From: Burkholderiales bacterium RIFCSPHIGHO2_01_FULL_63_240
GTDB lineage: Bacteria > Pseudomonadota > Gammaproteobacteria > Burkholderiales > Burkholderiaceae_C
Direction of reading: 5' to 3'
DNA: 64,000 nucleotides
NCBI GenBank assembly: GCA_001770725.1
Contig: MERU01000004.1
Coordinates: 186,001 to 250,000 of the forward strand
Part shown: positions 53,832 to 64,000 of the stretch, one piece after another
Position numbering within the stretch: the first letter of the stretch is position 1
Layout of the letters: each line of letters starts with the position of its first letter
Translations under genes and position numbers: made by a program
Notes under the pieces: model-generated
What the model was told of the DNA's origin: nothing
Seen by the model: only the letters and a program-made list of their open reading frames with translations
Databases searched by the model: none

Positions 53832-56192
53832 GTGAATGAAAATCACAGCCATCACCACTCACCAAGCGATAGCACCGCATTGCTTGACGACGAAGTCAAG
53901 GATCCAGTTTGTGGCATGACGATCAGGCAGCAATCGGCACTGACCGAGAGCTACGCAGGCAAGATGTTCTTCTTCTGTAGCGAACGCTGCAAAGCCAAAT
54001 TCCTCTCAAGCCCAGATCGGTTCGTCTTGCCAAACGAGGCGCAGCAGGCTGAAGCAACACCTCCTCAGTTACCAGCCTCGGAGCAACTCACAGGCGCCAC
54101 CTATACCTGCCCCATGCACCCGGAGGTTCGTCAGGACCACCCGGGAAACTGCCCCAAGTGCGGCATGACGCTGGAGCCCTTGCTTCCCATCCTGGATGAC
54201 GACAACCCTGAATTGCGTGACTTTCAGCAGCGCTTTTGGTGGACGCTTCCACTAACTGCCGTCGTATTCGTGCTGGCAATGTTCGGACACAACCTGGGGC
54301 TGATGGACATGACCGTCCAAAGCTGGGTGGAACTGATCCTGGCCACACCCATCGTGCTATGGGGCGGTTGGCCCTTCTTCTATCGGGGCTGGCTATCGGT
54401 GGTGCATCGCAGCCCCAACATGTGGACACTGATCGGCCTGGGCACTGGTGCGGCGTACTGGTACAGCGTCGTGGCCACCGCTGCGCCACAGGTCTTTCCT
54501 GCTTCTTTCATGGCGATGGGGCGTGTGGCGGTTTACTTTGAAGCCGCTGCCGTGATCATTTCTCTGACGCTGCTTGGACAGGTGCTTGAACTGAAAGCGC
54601 GCTCTCAAACGTCAGCTGCCATCAAGTCGCTCCTGGGTTTGGCGCCCAAGACAGCCAGGAGGCTAAAGCCTGACGGAACCGAAGAAGATGTACCGTTGTC
54701 CCATGTCCACGTGGGAGACCGCTTGCGCGTAAGGCCCGGAGAGAAGGTTCCTGTGGACGGCGTCGTGGAGGAAGGCACGAGTGCCGTGGACGAATCCATG
54801 CTGACTGGTGAGCCCATTCCCGTGAGCAAACGATTAGGCGACAAGGTAATAGGCGCGACGCTCAATACCAACGGTGCGCTGATCATGCGCTCGGAGCGAG
54901 TTGGATCGGAGACCATGCTGTCGCAGATCGTGCAATTGGTGGCCCAGGCGCAGCGCTCCAAGGCCCCCATGCAACGCATGGCCGATGTCGTAGCCGGTTA
55001 CTTCGTGATGGCCGTGATCAGCATTGCCCTCTTGACATTCTTTGGCTGGGGATTCTTCGGGCCTGATCCGAGCTGGGTGTACGGCCTGATCAACGCGGTA
55101 TCTGTGCTGATCATCGCCTGCCCTTGTGCGCTGGGCTTGGCCACGCCCATGTCCATCATGGTAGCCACCGGAAAGGGAGCCACGCAAGGTGTGTTGTTCA
55201 GGGATGCTGCGGCCATCGAACGCATGCGTCAGGTCAATGCATTGATCGTGGACAAGACGGGTACGCTCACAGAAGGCAAGCCAGCCTACGACCGCGCAGT
55301 GGCAGCGCCTGGCTGGGACGCCACCGAAGTATTGAGGTTGGCAGCAAGCCTCGATCAAGGTAGCGAGCATCCACTTGCCGATGCCATCGTTCGAGCGGCT
55401 CGTGAACAGGGCCTGCTCTTGGACAAGCCGATCAATTTTGAATCTGGCACAGGCATTGGCGTACAAGGGGAGGTAGATGGTCATCGCTTGGCGCTGGGCA
55501 ACACCACCCTCATGCAACAGATCGGGGCTCCCGTAGAGAAACTTGTGCCGCAGGCAGAAGCGTTGCGCGCGGAGGGCGCCAGCGTCATGTACCTGGCTGT
55601 CAATGGCCAGATTGCCGGCTTACTGGCTGTCTCTGACCCCATCAAATCAAGCACTCCTGAGGCACTGACCGTCCTTAGGGAGGCAGGTATCCGAATAGTG
55701 ATGGCCACAGGCGACGGACAGACCACAGCAAAAGCGGTCGGCGCACGGCTGGGTATCGATGAGGTTCATGGCGAGGTCAAGCCCGCAGACAAACTCTTGC
55801 TGGTCGAGCGCCTGCAGAAAGAGGGGTGCGTGGTGGCCATGGCGGGCGACGGCATCAACGATGCACCGGCGCTCGCTCGCGCGGATGTGGGTGTCGCGAT
55901 GGGAACGGGTACAGATGTGGCCATGAACAGCGCCCAGATCACCCTGGTCAAAGGCGACCTTAGAGGGATTGCCACGGCGCGCATGCTATCCATGGCGACC
56001 GTGGCCAACATGAAGCAAAACCTGGCTTTCGCGTTCTTCTACAACGCCTTGGGCATTCCCATCGCAGCGGGTTTGCTGTATCCCCTGACCGGGTGGCTGC
56101 TGTCCCCATTGATTGCGGCTCTGGCCATGAGTCTGAGCTCCGTGTCGGTGATTGGCAATGCCCTTCGGCTACAGCGCTTCAAGAAAAAGTGA
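53832..56192 (+). CDS. copF: Copper-translocating P1B-type ATPase CopF
   Basis: The 786-residue pump lacks HMA domains; instead, its N-terminus has a His-rich start (HSHHHS), a YHS/TRASH domain (KDPVCGMTI...FFCSERC) and a heavy-metal-binding domain (YTCPMHPEV, then [11 protein letters not shown]). Membrane motif [21 protein letters not shown] and [10 protein letters not shown] are intact. This architecture is CopF/SilP-like. GTG 53832 has GGAG upstream. It is the second copper ATPase in the window, probably under CopRS control; substrate (Cu(I) or Ag(I)) is inferred. Confidence 0.93.
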   Translation: MNENHSHHHSPSDSTALLDDEVKDPVCGMTIRQQSALTESYAGKMFFFCSERCKAKFLSSPDRFVLPNEAQQAEATPPQLPASEQLTGATYTCPMHPEVRQDHPGNCPKCGMTLEPLLPILDDDNPELRDFQQRFWWTLPLTAVVFVLAMFGHNLGLMDMTVQSWVELILATPIVLWGGWPFFYRGWLSVVHRSPNMWTLIGLGTGAAYWYSVVATAAPQVFPASFMAMGRVAVYFEAAAVIISLTLLGQVLELKARSQTSAAIKSLLGLAPKTARRLKPDGTEEDVPLSHVHVGDRLRVRPGEKVPVDGVVEEGTSAVDESMLTGEPIPVSKRLGDKVIGATLNTNGALIMRSERVGSETMLSQIVQLVAQAQRSKAPMQRMADVVAGYFVMAVISIALLTFFGWGFFGPDPSWVYGLINAVSVLIIACPCALGLATPMSIMVATGKGATQGVLFRDAAAIERMRQVNALIVDKTGTLTEGKPAYDRAVAAPGWDATEVLRLAASLDQGSEHPLADAIVRAAREQGLLLDKPINFESGTGIGVQGEVDGHRLALGNTTLMQQIGAPVEKLVPQAEALRAEGASVMYLAVNGQIAGLLAVSDPIKSSTPEALTVLREAGIRIVMATGDGQTTAKAVGARLGIDEVHGEVKPADKLLLVERLQKEGCVVAMAGDGINDAPALARADVGVAMGTGTDVAMNSAQITLVKGDLRGIATARMLSMATVANMKQNLAFAFFYNALGIPIAAGLLYPLTGWLLSPLIAALAMSLSSVSVIGNALRLQRFKKK

Positions 56193-56483
56193 CGCACTTG
56201 AAATCCTGGTCTACCTGCCTGCGCTGGTACTCCAGCAGGGCAAGTCCATGTGGCTCCTGCTGCCTGCTGCGACAGCGCTGAGTTTGTTCTCCGTGGCTGC
56301 CGACGCTGCACCCCACGGCGGCCGGGCGTACCTACGCGGTCTGTGGTGGTGTCTACATTTTTGGGGCCTTGGCGTGACTGTGGCAAGTGGATGGCATCAC
56401 CCCAAGCCGCTGGGACAGCGGTCTGGGCCTGCATGGCGCTGGCGGGGAAGGCCTTCATTGCGTTTCAGCCAACGTCGTCCTGA
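56193..56483 (+). pseudogene. YnfA/UPF0060 family remnant with frameshifts and a stop
   Basis: Three frames together give a YnfA-like protein: LEILVYLPALVLQQGKSMWL and LLPAATALSLF; then, shifted, WLPTLHPTAAGRTYAVCGG and VYIFGALA followed by TGA; then WQVDGITPSRWD; then ACMALAGKAFIAFQPTSS and stop at 56483. The first ~15 codons are missing. It directly abuts the copF stop. YnfA is a small four-helix inner-membrane protein of unclear function. Confidence 0.8.
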
Positions 56484-56485
56484 CC

Positions 56486-57550
56486 TCAGTGGCCGTGTCG
56501 ATGGTGCGCATCCGGGAAATGCGCGTGGCTGTGGCTCATAGGCAAATGGCGATGAACGTGCTTGTGCGGCACACCCAGCACGACAGGGCCAGCGTGCTCA
56601 TGTTGATGGTGCGCATCGTGAACGTGCTCATGCGCGTGTTCCAGGGCCTCATGCGAATGCTCGTGAGCATGGTCCTCCGACAAGTGCAGCCAGACACCCC
56701 AAGCCATCAAGGCCGCAGCGACCAGCAACTGAACCGTGACAGGCTCGTGGAGAAGCAGCACAGACACCAGCGCGCCAAAGAACGGTGCAACGGAGAAGTA
56801 GGCCCCTGTGCGCGACGCACCCAGATGCCGCAGCGCCAGAACGAACAAGGTCAGGCTGGCGCCGTAGCTGAGAAACCCGAGTAAGCCCGCAGACAAAGTG
56901 GTCTCCCAACCGGGCCACCCCGCGCCCAGCGCCACGGCCAAAACCAGATTGCTGCTGCCTGCGCTCAATCCTTTGGCCATGGCAATGAAGCCGGCGTCGT
57001 TCAAGGCGACTTTGCGCGTCAGGTTGTTGTCCACCGCCCAGCCCAAACATGCCCCCAGCACCGCCAAAGATGGCCAGAGTGTCGAAGTGGCTACGTGCTC
57101 AGCAGCACCTGGCCAACTCAGCACCAAGGCACCGGCCACGATGGCAGCCATGCCCAGCACGATGCGTCGGTCCACGTTCTCCTTGAACACCACCCAGGCC
57201 AGCACGGCAGTCAGCACACTCTCCGCATTGAGCAGCAAGGACGATTGAGACGCGGACATGCCCGCAAGCCCAGTCATCAACAAGACAGGCGCTGCGATGC
57301 CGCCCGTCACGATGGCGCCTGCCAACCACCCCCATTCGCGCCAAGCCAGGGTCACCGGAGGTACACGCTGAATGCGACGCACCACCCACAAACCCATTCC
57401 GGATCCCAGGTACAACAGCGCCGCCAGCAGCCATGGGCTGGTCTGAGCGAGCAGAACCTTAGCAAGCGGCGCGCTCACACCGAACAACAATGCGGCCAAC
57501 AACGCGGACATCACGCCGACATGTCGATGAGAGAGCAACTTTTGGATCAT
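56486..57550 (-). CDS. EamA/DMT-family transporter with a long His-rich C-terminus
   Basis: The 354-residue protein has ten predicted helices in two EamA repeats (VMSALLAALLFGVSAPLAKV near the start; LGASRTGAYFSVAPFFGALVSV in the second). After about residue 292 comes a cytosolic tail with about 20 His (EDHAHEHSHEALEHAHEH, HDAHHQHEHAG, HKHVHRHLPMSHSHAH). Such tails bind Zn, Ni or Co. In a metal island a metal efflux or buffering role is likely, but the substrate cannot be assigned. It is convergent with the ynfA remnant. Confidence 0.85.
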   Translation of the reverse strand: MIQKLLSHRHVGVMSALLAALLFGVSAPLAKVLLAQTSPWLLAALLYLGSGMGLWVVRRIQRVPPVTLAWREWGWLAGAIVTGGIAAPVLLMTGLAGMSASQSSLLLNAESVLTAVLAWVVFKENVDRRIVLGMAAIVAGALVLSWPGAAEHVATSTLWPSLAVLGACLGWAVDNNLTRKVALNDAGFIAMAKGLSAGSSNLVLAVALGAGWPGWETTLSAGLLGFLSYGASLTLFVLALRHLGASRTGAYFSVAPFFGALVSVLLLHEPVTVQLLVAAALMAWGVWLHLSEDHAHEHSHEALEHAHEHVHDAHHQHEHAGPVVLGVPHKHVHRHLPMSHSHAHFPDAHHRHGH

Positions 57551-57612
57551 GGGTGAGCAGGTTCAGGCAGGAAGGAAGGATGTCGTGACTCAAGGGCCCT
57601 TGCTTCCAGAGT

Positions 57613-57960
57613 TTATTTTCTAAGCGCCAGACGGCAGTCGGTGATGCTGACCTCAACCCAATCGCCCACCTCGACATCGACATCGTTGGGTATCGCCACG
57701 ATGCGCTTTGCCCTCAGGTTGGGATTGCCGCCATAGCTATAGGAAGCCACGGCAAACCGGGTTTTGCCCGCCTCAGCACCCAATGCCATTCGGCAATCTT
57801 CCTTGCTTGATCGCACCGCCAACTGATCCTTTTCGATGGCCACAACCTGCGCTCGCCGCCAACCTTGCGAGTAGGCGTTGCTCGATACCTGCGGCCCCGT
57901 CGTGCAGGCGGTGGTCAAGGCCGCAAACACAACGACCAGTGCTATTTTCAGTTTCAGCAT
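57613..57960 (-). CDS. Small lipoprotein after the czcA remnant
   Basis: The 115-residue product has a lipoprotein signal (VVFAALTTACTTG) and a soluble C-terminal part (VVAIEKDQLAVRSSKEDCRM, then GDWVEVSITDCRLALRK). AAGGAG lies 6 nt before ATG 57960, 25 nt after the czcA stop, which indicates co-transcription with that pump. No family with known function was recognised. Confidence 0.7.
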   Translation of the reverse strand: MLKLKIALVVVFAALTTACTTGPQVSSNAYSQGWRRAQVVAIEKDQLAVRSSKEDCRMALGAEAGKTRFAVASYSYGGNPNLRAKRIVAIPNDVDVEVGDWVEVSITDCRLALRK

Positions 57961-57985
57961 GATGAACTCCTTTGGGTTGAGGCAA

Positions 57986-59774
<1,789 letters not shown>

Positions 59775-59815
59775 CGCAGAATATCCCCCCTGTGCGCAAG
59801 GGATTTTCCAAGGCC

Positions 59816-59846
59816 TTGACTCTGAACCGGCTACAGGGTTTCAAAT
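59816..59846 (+). promoter_or_regulatory. MerR-type operator/promoter of the ATPase remnant
   Basis: TTGACT and TCAAAT are separated by 19 nt carrying CTG...CTACAGGGTT. This matches the PbrR/CadR/ZntR class of MerR-activated promoters and is almost identical in layout to the site at 61929-61959. AAGGAG follows at 59853-59858. Confidence 0.8.
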
Positions 59847-59864
59847 GTTGTCAAGGAGCACGCC

Positions 59865-60178
59865 ATGACCATCACGCAGCAGGCACCGACACCGCCATTG
59901 AGACTGCTGACGTGGCCCTCATGCAAGACGACCTGCGCAAGTTGCCAGAGTTCATCGCTCTCTCCCATCGGGTGGGCAATGTGCTGAGGGCCAACATCGC
60001 CTTTGCGATCGGCACCAAGGCGGTGTTCATGGTCTTGACCTTCACGGGACACGCCAGCTTGTGGCTGGCAATCCTGGCTGACATGGATGCGAGCCTGGTC
60101 GTGGTGTTCAACGGATTGCGCCTGCTCAGGCCTACAGCGAGAGGGATAAGGTCCAGTGACGATACGCCAAAGATTTGA
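59865..60178 (+). pseudogene. Pb/Cd/Zn P1B ATPase (CadA/PbrA-like), internally deleted to start codon region and C-terminus
   Basis: The promoter, ribosome site and first codons (ATG ACC ATC ACG) are intact, then sequence jumps to the pump's end: A-G-T-D-T-A-I-E-T-A-DVALMQDDLRKLPEF, the last two helices and VVFNGLRLLRP. The join is out of frame with the ATG. All catalytic motifs (CPC, DKTGT) are gone. The remnant overlaps the lspA start by 23 nt, the normal order in pbr/cad operons. The promoter may still drive lspA. Confidence 0.85.
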
Positions 60179-60659
60179 TCCGAGCGTTGCCCGTGCCTTC
60201 CTTGCCGCCGCAGCCGTATTCCTGATGGACATCGTAAGCAAAGCTGCGGTGGTCGCTGCACTCCCGTATGGCTCCAGCGAGCCATGGCTCCCGGTGCTTA
60301 ATATCGTCCACTGGCGGAACGAAGGTGCCGCTTTCAGTTTCTTGCACGACGCAGGTGGATGGCAGCGCTTCTTCTTCAGCGCAGTCGCTGTGGCTGCCTC
60401 GATTGTTTTGGTCATACTGATTCGGCGGCCTCAAACTGATCGCCCTCAGCGGCTGGCCTTCGGGCTTCTCCTAGGCGGTGCTTTAGGGAACCTGCTCGAT
60501 CGGCTCGCTCGCGGGGCGGTGGTGGACTGGATTGATGTCAGGTGGCAGTCGTTCTACTGGCCAGCCTTCAACGTCGCAGATATCGGCATCACCCTCGGTG
60601 CTGTCTTGATGCTCGTCTGTGAGTTGCGGGGAGGGAAAACGGAGTCTGGGCCGCGTTGA
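60156..60659 (+). CDS. lspA: Signal peptidase II (LspA-type) of a metal operon
   Basis: The 167-residue protein has four membrane helices and both catalytic Asp motifs (GNLLDRLARGAVVDWIDV and FNVADIGITLG), plus the NEGAAFSF segment. LspA paralogues (PbrC-like) often follow lead/cadmium ATPase genes; they cleave lipoprotein signal peptides. GTG 60156 is the start. With the ATPase deleted, this gene would still be expressed from the MerR-type promoter. Confidence 0.9.
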   Translation: MTIRQRFDPSVARAFLAAAAVFLMDIVSKAAVVAALPYGSSEPWLPVLNIVHWRNEGAAFSFLHDAGGWQRFFFSAVAVAASIVLVILIRRPQTDRPQRLAFGLLLGGALGNLLDRLARGAVVDWIDVRWQSFYWPAFNVADIGITLGAVLMLVCELRGGKTESGPR

Positions 60660-60696
60660 CGGGAGGTATGCCAACGGTCAGTGTCGTCCTGGCGCG

Positions 60697-61356
60697 CTAT
60701 CGCGCAGTGGCAATGACATTGATCCATACCGGCTGGTGCATCGCCTCAGCCGAATTCCGCGACATCCAGAGTTCATTCACGGCCAACCCGGCGACGTCAA
60801 GTGACCTGCGTATGTCGTCTTCTGAGTAGTAGACGTACAAACGGCCGTCCGGAAGAATCGCTTCGCCCTGCCCCTCCTGGACTGCCATGAAGAGTGTGCC
60901 GCCTCTTTTGAGGGCCCGGTTCAGGCAACGAAGCGCGGGGCGAAATGCGTCCCGGGGCAAGTGGAGCAATGAAGCACATGCCCATATCCCATCGAACCGA
61001 TCTTCATAGCTGATGCTTTCGATCCGAGCGACCTCACATGGGGCGCCCGAATGCTGGGCCGCCATTTGCACGAGGGCTGTCGAGGCATCGATCCCCAACG
61101 CACAATGACCCCGGGAAAGAAAGAATTTGAGGTCCCGGCCGGAGCCGCAGCCGGCATCAAGGATGGAGGCCTTGGCCGGCAGATGTGACAGGAAGCGATC
61201 CAGGACGAACTGCGTCTGTGCACCGAAGGTCCATGAGAAGTATTCGACCGCATGGTCCTCGTAGAATCGGTTTGTCGACGCCACGGCAGCATCATGGCGA
61301 ACGGATGATAGAACGTCCTCACCATTTGGGCCTTTCAGATTGTCTTCAGACATCAT
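60697..61356 (-). CDS. Class I SAM-dependent methyltransferase
   Basis: The 219-residue protein has motif I ILDAGCGSGRDLKF (about residue 65), GIDASTALVQMA as motif II and FDGIWACASLLHLPRDAF as motif IV-V. It is similar to small-molecule methyltransferases, and no specific substrate or metal motif is visible. It is convergent with lspA and without obvious operon partners. Confidence 0.82.
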   Translation of the reverse strand: MMSEDNLKGPNGEDVLSSVRHDAAVASTNRFYEDHAVEYFSWTFGAQTQFVLDRFLSHLPAKASILDAGCGSGRDLKFFLSRGHCALGIDASTALVQMAAQHSGAPCEVARIESISYEDRFDGIWACASLLHLPRDAFRPALRCLNRALKRGGTLFMAVQEGQGEAILPDGRLYVYYSEDDIRRSLDVAGLAVNELWMSRNSAEAMHQPVWINVIATAR

Positions 61357-61928
61357 GCTCCTAGCAATCCTTCCGGCAGAGCCAAAGTCAGTTGCTGCCC
61401 GCAGAACATAAATGAAGATCCATCGGGGTTAGCCATTAAATGGGGCCACACGACGTGCCCACAGGCGATTGACGCCAGAGTCCGACATGGCTGCGGCAAG
61501 CACATCCGCCTGTGCCACGTTGGTTTGAATTGTTGGGATGATGCCAAAGATAGGCAAGTGCACGTTGCCAAGTAGCCAACTTCTTGGAGACCGGAGCCCC
61601 TCTATCAGCGAGGCCAATTGCCAAGGCCGCCACGAGGAAGGAAAGTTAGCGTCTTGGCAATCGCGGTAGGGACGCCCATTGCTGGGCGCACCCCACACAG
61701 ATCCGTACTGCCCAATTGGTCCGACGAACAACTCACAAGCCATTGAGCAGCAATGCAATTTCGACTGAAGTGCTGTGTGACACCCACGCACCGGGACATT
61801 GCAGGCGCAGCCCTGGCAATCGCGGGCATGGCAATCATCGCTCTCCAACAAGGCACCCCGTGAAGGCGATGGCAGGCGGGCTGCCAGGGTAGACGTGGCG
61901 CAGACGGTGCGGCGGGTGCACTGGCATC
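61357..61928. other. Gap between the methyltransferase and transglutaminase genes
   Basis: These 572 bp hold no intact gene. The only recognisable item is a YnfA C-terminal fragment at 61777-61863. The rest matched no family known to me in six frames; the longest open frames lack ribosome sites and protein-like composition. Confidence 0.5.
61777..61863 (+). pseudogene. Second YnfA remnant, C-terminal end only
   Basis: The frame reads VTPTHRDIAGAALAIAGMAI and IALQQGTP before TGA, which matches the end of YnfA (usual pattern V-P-x-RWD-x-AGA...GMAIIAFQP). No upstream YnfA sequence is in place. It is a different sequence from the remnant at 56193-56483. Confidence 0.65.
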
Positions 61929-61959
61929 TTGACTCTGGAGTCACTACAGGCTTTCAAAT
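61929..61959 (+). promoter_or_regulatory. MerR-type operator/promoter of the transglutaminase-like gene
   Basis: TTGACT and TCAAAT are separated by 19 nt (CTGGAGTCACTACAGGCTT), with the same hexamers and spacing as 59816-59846. It lies 38 nt before ATG 61998. Confidence 0.8.
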
Positions 61960-61997
61960 CAAGGCATATCGAATCTTGAAAGCCGAAGGCTCACGCC

Positions 61998-62705
61998 ATG
62001 CGCCATCACCACCTGACTCAAGCCACCCCGATCCTTGACCACCACGCCCCAGCCATTCGCCAACTGATTCAGCAAAGAAACTGGACTTCATTGGGACTAC
62101 ATGATCGCGTTGGGGCGGCGTATGCCTTCGTGCGTGACGAGATCGCGTTTGGCTACAACACCCAAGACGATCTGCCCGCTTCCCGTGTGCTGGCAGATGG
62201 CATCGGCCAGTGCAATACCAAGGGCACCTTGTTGATGGCACTGCTCAGAGCCATGGACGTTCCCTGCCGATTCCATGGCTTCACCATCGACAAGGCCTTG
62301 CAAAAAGGTGCCATCACCGGTTTGGCCTATTTGCTCGCCCCCGGGAACATCATCCACAGTTGGGTGGAAGTTGACATGGATGGGCGCTGGATCAACCTTG
62401 AGGGGTTCATTCTGGACCGAACCTACCTGAGTGCCCTGCAAAAGCGCTTCTCTCAGCACAACGGGCCGTTTTGCGGATACGGTGCTGCGGTGGACGACCT
62501 GCAAAACCCGCCCATCGCTTGGCAAGGTGAAAGCACCTACATCCAGCGCAATGGCATCAACCATGATTTTGGGCTTTTCGACACGCCCGACGACTTTTAC
62601 ACCAGACACGGCACCAACCTCTCGGGCTTCAAGCGGTACTTGTTTCAGCACGTGGTTCGCCACTGGATGAACAAAACCGTGCAATCCATCAGGTCCGGCA
62701 AGTGA
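61998..62705 (+). CDS. Transglutaminase-like cysteine protease-fold protein under metal-type promoter
   Basis: The 235-residue protein has the transglutaminase core with Cys72 (IGQCNTKGTLLMALLRA), His120 (IIHSWVEV) and Asp near 126-128 (VDMDGRW), and the typical upstream segment YAFVRDEIAFGYN. No signal peptide is seen. It is preceded by a PbrR/CadR-type operator and followed by czcI, so it belongs to the metal operon; such proteins are of unknown function in metal resistance. Confidence 0.85.
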   Translation: MRHHHLTQATPILDHHAPAIRQLIQQRNWTSLGLHDRVGAAYAFVRDEIAFGYNTQDDLPASRVLADGIGQCNTKGTLLMALLRAMDVPCRFHGFTIDKALQKGAITGLAYLLAPGNIIHSWVEVDMDGRWINLEGFILDRTYLSALQKRFSQHNGPFCGYGAAVDDLQNPPIAWQGESTYIQRNGINHDFGLFDTPDDFYTRHGTNLSGFKRYLFQHVVRHWMNKTVQSIRSGK

Positions 62706-62746
62706 ATCACCACGAGCGCCGTCCGTACCCTGCTACACTTTTCACC

Positions 62747-63103
62747 ATGCGTCGCTGGATCGCCATTTTCTTGCTGTGTTGGTTGCCTTTGCAGTCCCTC
62801 TGGGCGGCAGCGGCACCCTATTGCCAGCACGAACATTCGCCCCAGACAACGCATCTGGGGCACCACCAGCATGAGCACAGCGAACTGAGTGGTGGTGACT
62901 TCCCGTCACCCGATGGCCAAACATCCAACGCCGACCACGCCGACTGCCATGCTTGCCATGGTCACTGCGCAGCGTTGCCCCAATTCACGAGCCGCAACCA
63001 GATTGGCACGCCCAATCGAGGCCTGATGCGCACTGAAGACGCCAGGGTGCCCGCTGCGCCCGTGGCCTTGCCCGACCGCCCCAACTGGTCAAACCTCGCC
63101 TGA
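62747..63103 (+). CDS. czcI: CzcI-like periplasmic protein
   Basis: The 118-residue product has a signal peptide (IFLLCWLPLQSLWAAAA) and a His/Cys-rich mature part: YCQHEHSPQTTHLGHHQHEH and NADHADCHACHGHCAALP. This is the CzcI pattern, which precedes czcCBA in Burkholderiales and modulates its expression. ATG 62747 is favoured; a GTG at 62702, overlapping the upstream stop, is an alternative. Confidence 0.82.
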   Translation: MRRWIAIFLLCWLPLQSLWAAAAPYCQHEHSPQTTHLGHHQHEHSELSGGDFPSPDGQTSNADHADCHACHGHCAALPQFTSRNQIGTPNRGLMRTEDARVPAAPVALPDRPNWSNLA

Positions 63104-63270
63104 GCGGCGAGGTGCTGCCCGGGGTTCGCGCCCCACATTCAGCCTGTCTTATCGCGTGTGATTGACGCATCGGTGCCATGCCATTTGTGCGGCCCTTTTC
63201 GCCTTCAACGCCGCGACCCTGACCCTCGCCGATTCCTTCCACCTGTGGATTTTTCCCGGAGAAGAATCGG

Positions 63271-64000
63271 ATGCATTTCCGTCATCAAACACTAAGCTCA
63301 GCGCTGGCCATGATGGCCTCGCTAGCCTGCCTGTCACCCCTTCAAGCTCAAACAACGGGGGCTCAGGCACCTGTCATCTCACAGAGCGACGCTCAACACC
63401 TCACCGCTGCGCCCTCCAAACTGACGCTTTTAACCTTGTTGGAAGCAGCCTGGTCGCGTCAGCCAGAGGCGCAGTCCTACACCGAACGCCTGCGTGCAGC
63501 GGAGTCATTGAGGGCCGCCAGCAGCGCGTGGACGGCCGATTCGCCTGCCATGCTGCTGCAAGGCAAGACCGACCGCCCTGGCTCGGGTGCAGGCAGCCGC
63601 GAAGTAGAAGTTGGTGTGGCACTGCCCTTGTGGCTGCCCGGCCAGAGTCAACGCGCGACTGCACTCAGCCATGCCCAAATCTTGGCGCTACAAGGCAGTA
63701 TGAAGGCCCAACGCTTGCAACTCGCTGGCCTTGTTCGTGAAGGCTGGTGGCAAACGCAGCGCACGCAAACCGAGCTGGCCTTGGCCCAAACCAGGGTTGC
63801 CAATGCCCAGCAAATTGCCCTTGACGTGGCCCGCCGCGTCAAAGCAGGTGATCTGGCCCGCGCGGATCAGCATCAGGCAGAGGGAGCCGTGGCACAGGCC
63901 GAATCGGCCGTTGCTGAAGCGCAAGGCGCCTACGAGGCATCGCTGCATGCACTCAGGGGCCTGACCGGACTGCTGGATTTGTCTCCTGACAACCTCGAAG
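63271..64000 (+). CDS. czcC: CzcC outer-membrane efflux protein, N-terminal part (runs off right edge)
   Basis: The first 243 codons are in the window. The product has a signal peptide (ALAMMASLACLSPLQAQ) and the first OEP repeat (LTLLTLLEAAWSRQPEAQSY...GLVREGWWQTQRTQTELALA) with its coiled-coil hairpin (AVAQAESAVAEAQGAYEASL). GGAG lies 10 nt before ATG 63271. It should be the outer channel of a Co/Zn/Cd pump; czcB and czcA would be beyond the edge, separate from the czcA remnant at 57986. Confidence 0.9.
   Translation, partial: MHFRHQTLSSALAMMASLACLSPLQAQTTGAQAPVISQSDAQHLTAAPSKLTLLTLLEAAWSRQPEAQSYTERLRAAESLRAASSAWTADSPAMLLQGKTDRPGSGAGSREVEVGVALPLWLPGQSQRATALSHAQILALQGSMKAQRLQLAGLVREGWWQTQRTQTELALAQTRVANAQQIALDVARRVKAGDLARADQHQAEGAVAQAESAVAEAQGAYEASLHALRGLTGLLDLSPDNLE

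Noticed and set aside
61429-61944. A 171-codon minus-strand frame in the gap before the transglutaminase gene
   Set aside because: It runs antisense through the YnfA fragment and the MerR-type promoter, has no ribosome site, and shows no recognisable family.

Overview
The window is high-GC DNA of a beta-proteobacterium, most likely Burkholderiales (Comamonadaceae or relatives). This is inferred from the CopK, CzcI and Cus/Sil-type proteins, the many GTG/TTG starts and the tightly overlapping genes. It reads as an accessory region of a plasmid, integrative element or genomic island. No rRNA, tRNA, CRISPR array, integrase, relaxase or complete insertion sequence was recognised.

Layout. (1) 1-5.5 kb, minus strand: a type I restriction-modification operon hsdM - DUF1016 nuclease - hsdS - hsdR; hsdR runs off the left edge. 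(2) 5.75-10.1 kb, plus strand: a complete type II CBASS anti-phage operon (patatin phospholipase CapV, DncV-like CD-NTase, Cap2 E1/E2 ligase, Cap3 JAMM peptidase). (3) 10.3-14.3 kb: small plasmid/ICE-type genes ending in radC and a DUF5983-like gene, separated by unusually dense perfect hairpins. Two leaders share a 21-nt core flanked by stems that differ in sequence but stay paired, so they look like one structured RNA family. (4) 14.3-16.8 kb and 29.8-32.3 kb: an SbcC-like ATPase, and an SbcD-like nuclease with a phage-type recombination directionality factor-like protein. All are on the minus strand and were probably one operon, now split by (5).

(5) 17.0-29.4 kb: a 12-kb block of periplasmic redox and sulfur functions. 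It holds SorB-like cytochrome c, a broken SorA-like sulfite dehydrogenase, two ECF sigma/anti-sigma pairs, DUF305, two beta-propeller proteins, a metallo-beta-lactamase fold protein, YeiH and a LysR regulator. Four promoter-like sites of form GGAATR-N16-SSTC suggest one ECF regulon. The block is decaying: sorA has an internal deletion and a beta-propeller gene has ATA where its start should be.

(6) 32.4-64 kb: a mosaic metal-resistance island. In order: merR/merTP plus a GDCC-motif protein but no merA; a MerR regulator with cusDCBA; copZ/copA/cueR with two divergent CueR-type operators; copK; an out-of-place glycosyltransferase; a periplasmic copper operon (TolC-like lipoprotein, multicopper oxidase, cupredoxin, DUF411, CusF); the two-component system copRS with a near-ideal CusR/CopR box; copF with its small accessory genes; a His-tailed EamA transporter; remnants of czcA, a Pb/Cd/Zn ATPase gene and ynfA; lspA, a methyltransferase, a transglutaminase-like protein, czcI and the start of czcC. 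The copper genes form an integrated system: cytosolic sensing (CueR) and efflux (CopA, CopF), periplasmic sensing (CopRS), periplasmic oxidation and chaperoning, and trans-envelope export (CusCBA). Zinc, cadmium and lead functions are partly broken inside the window.
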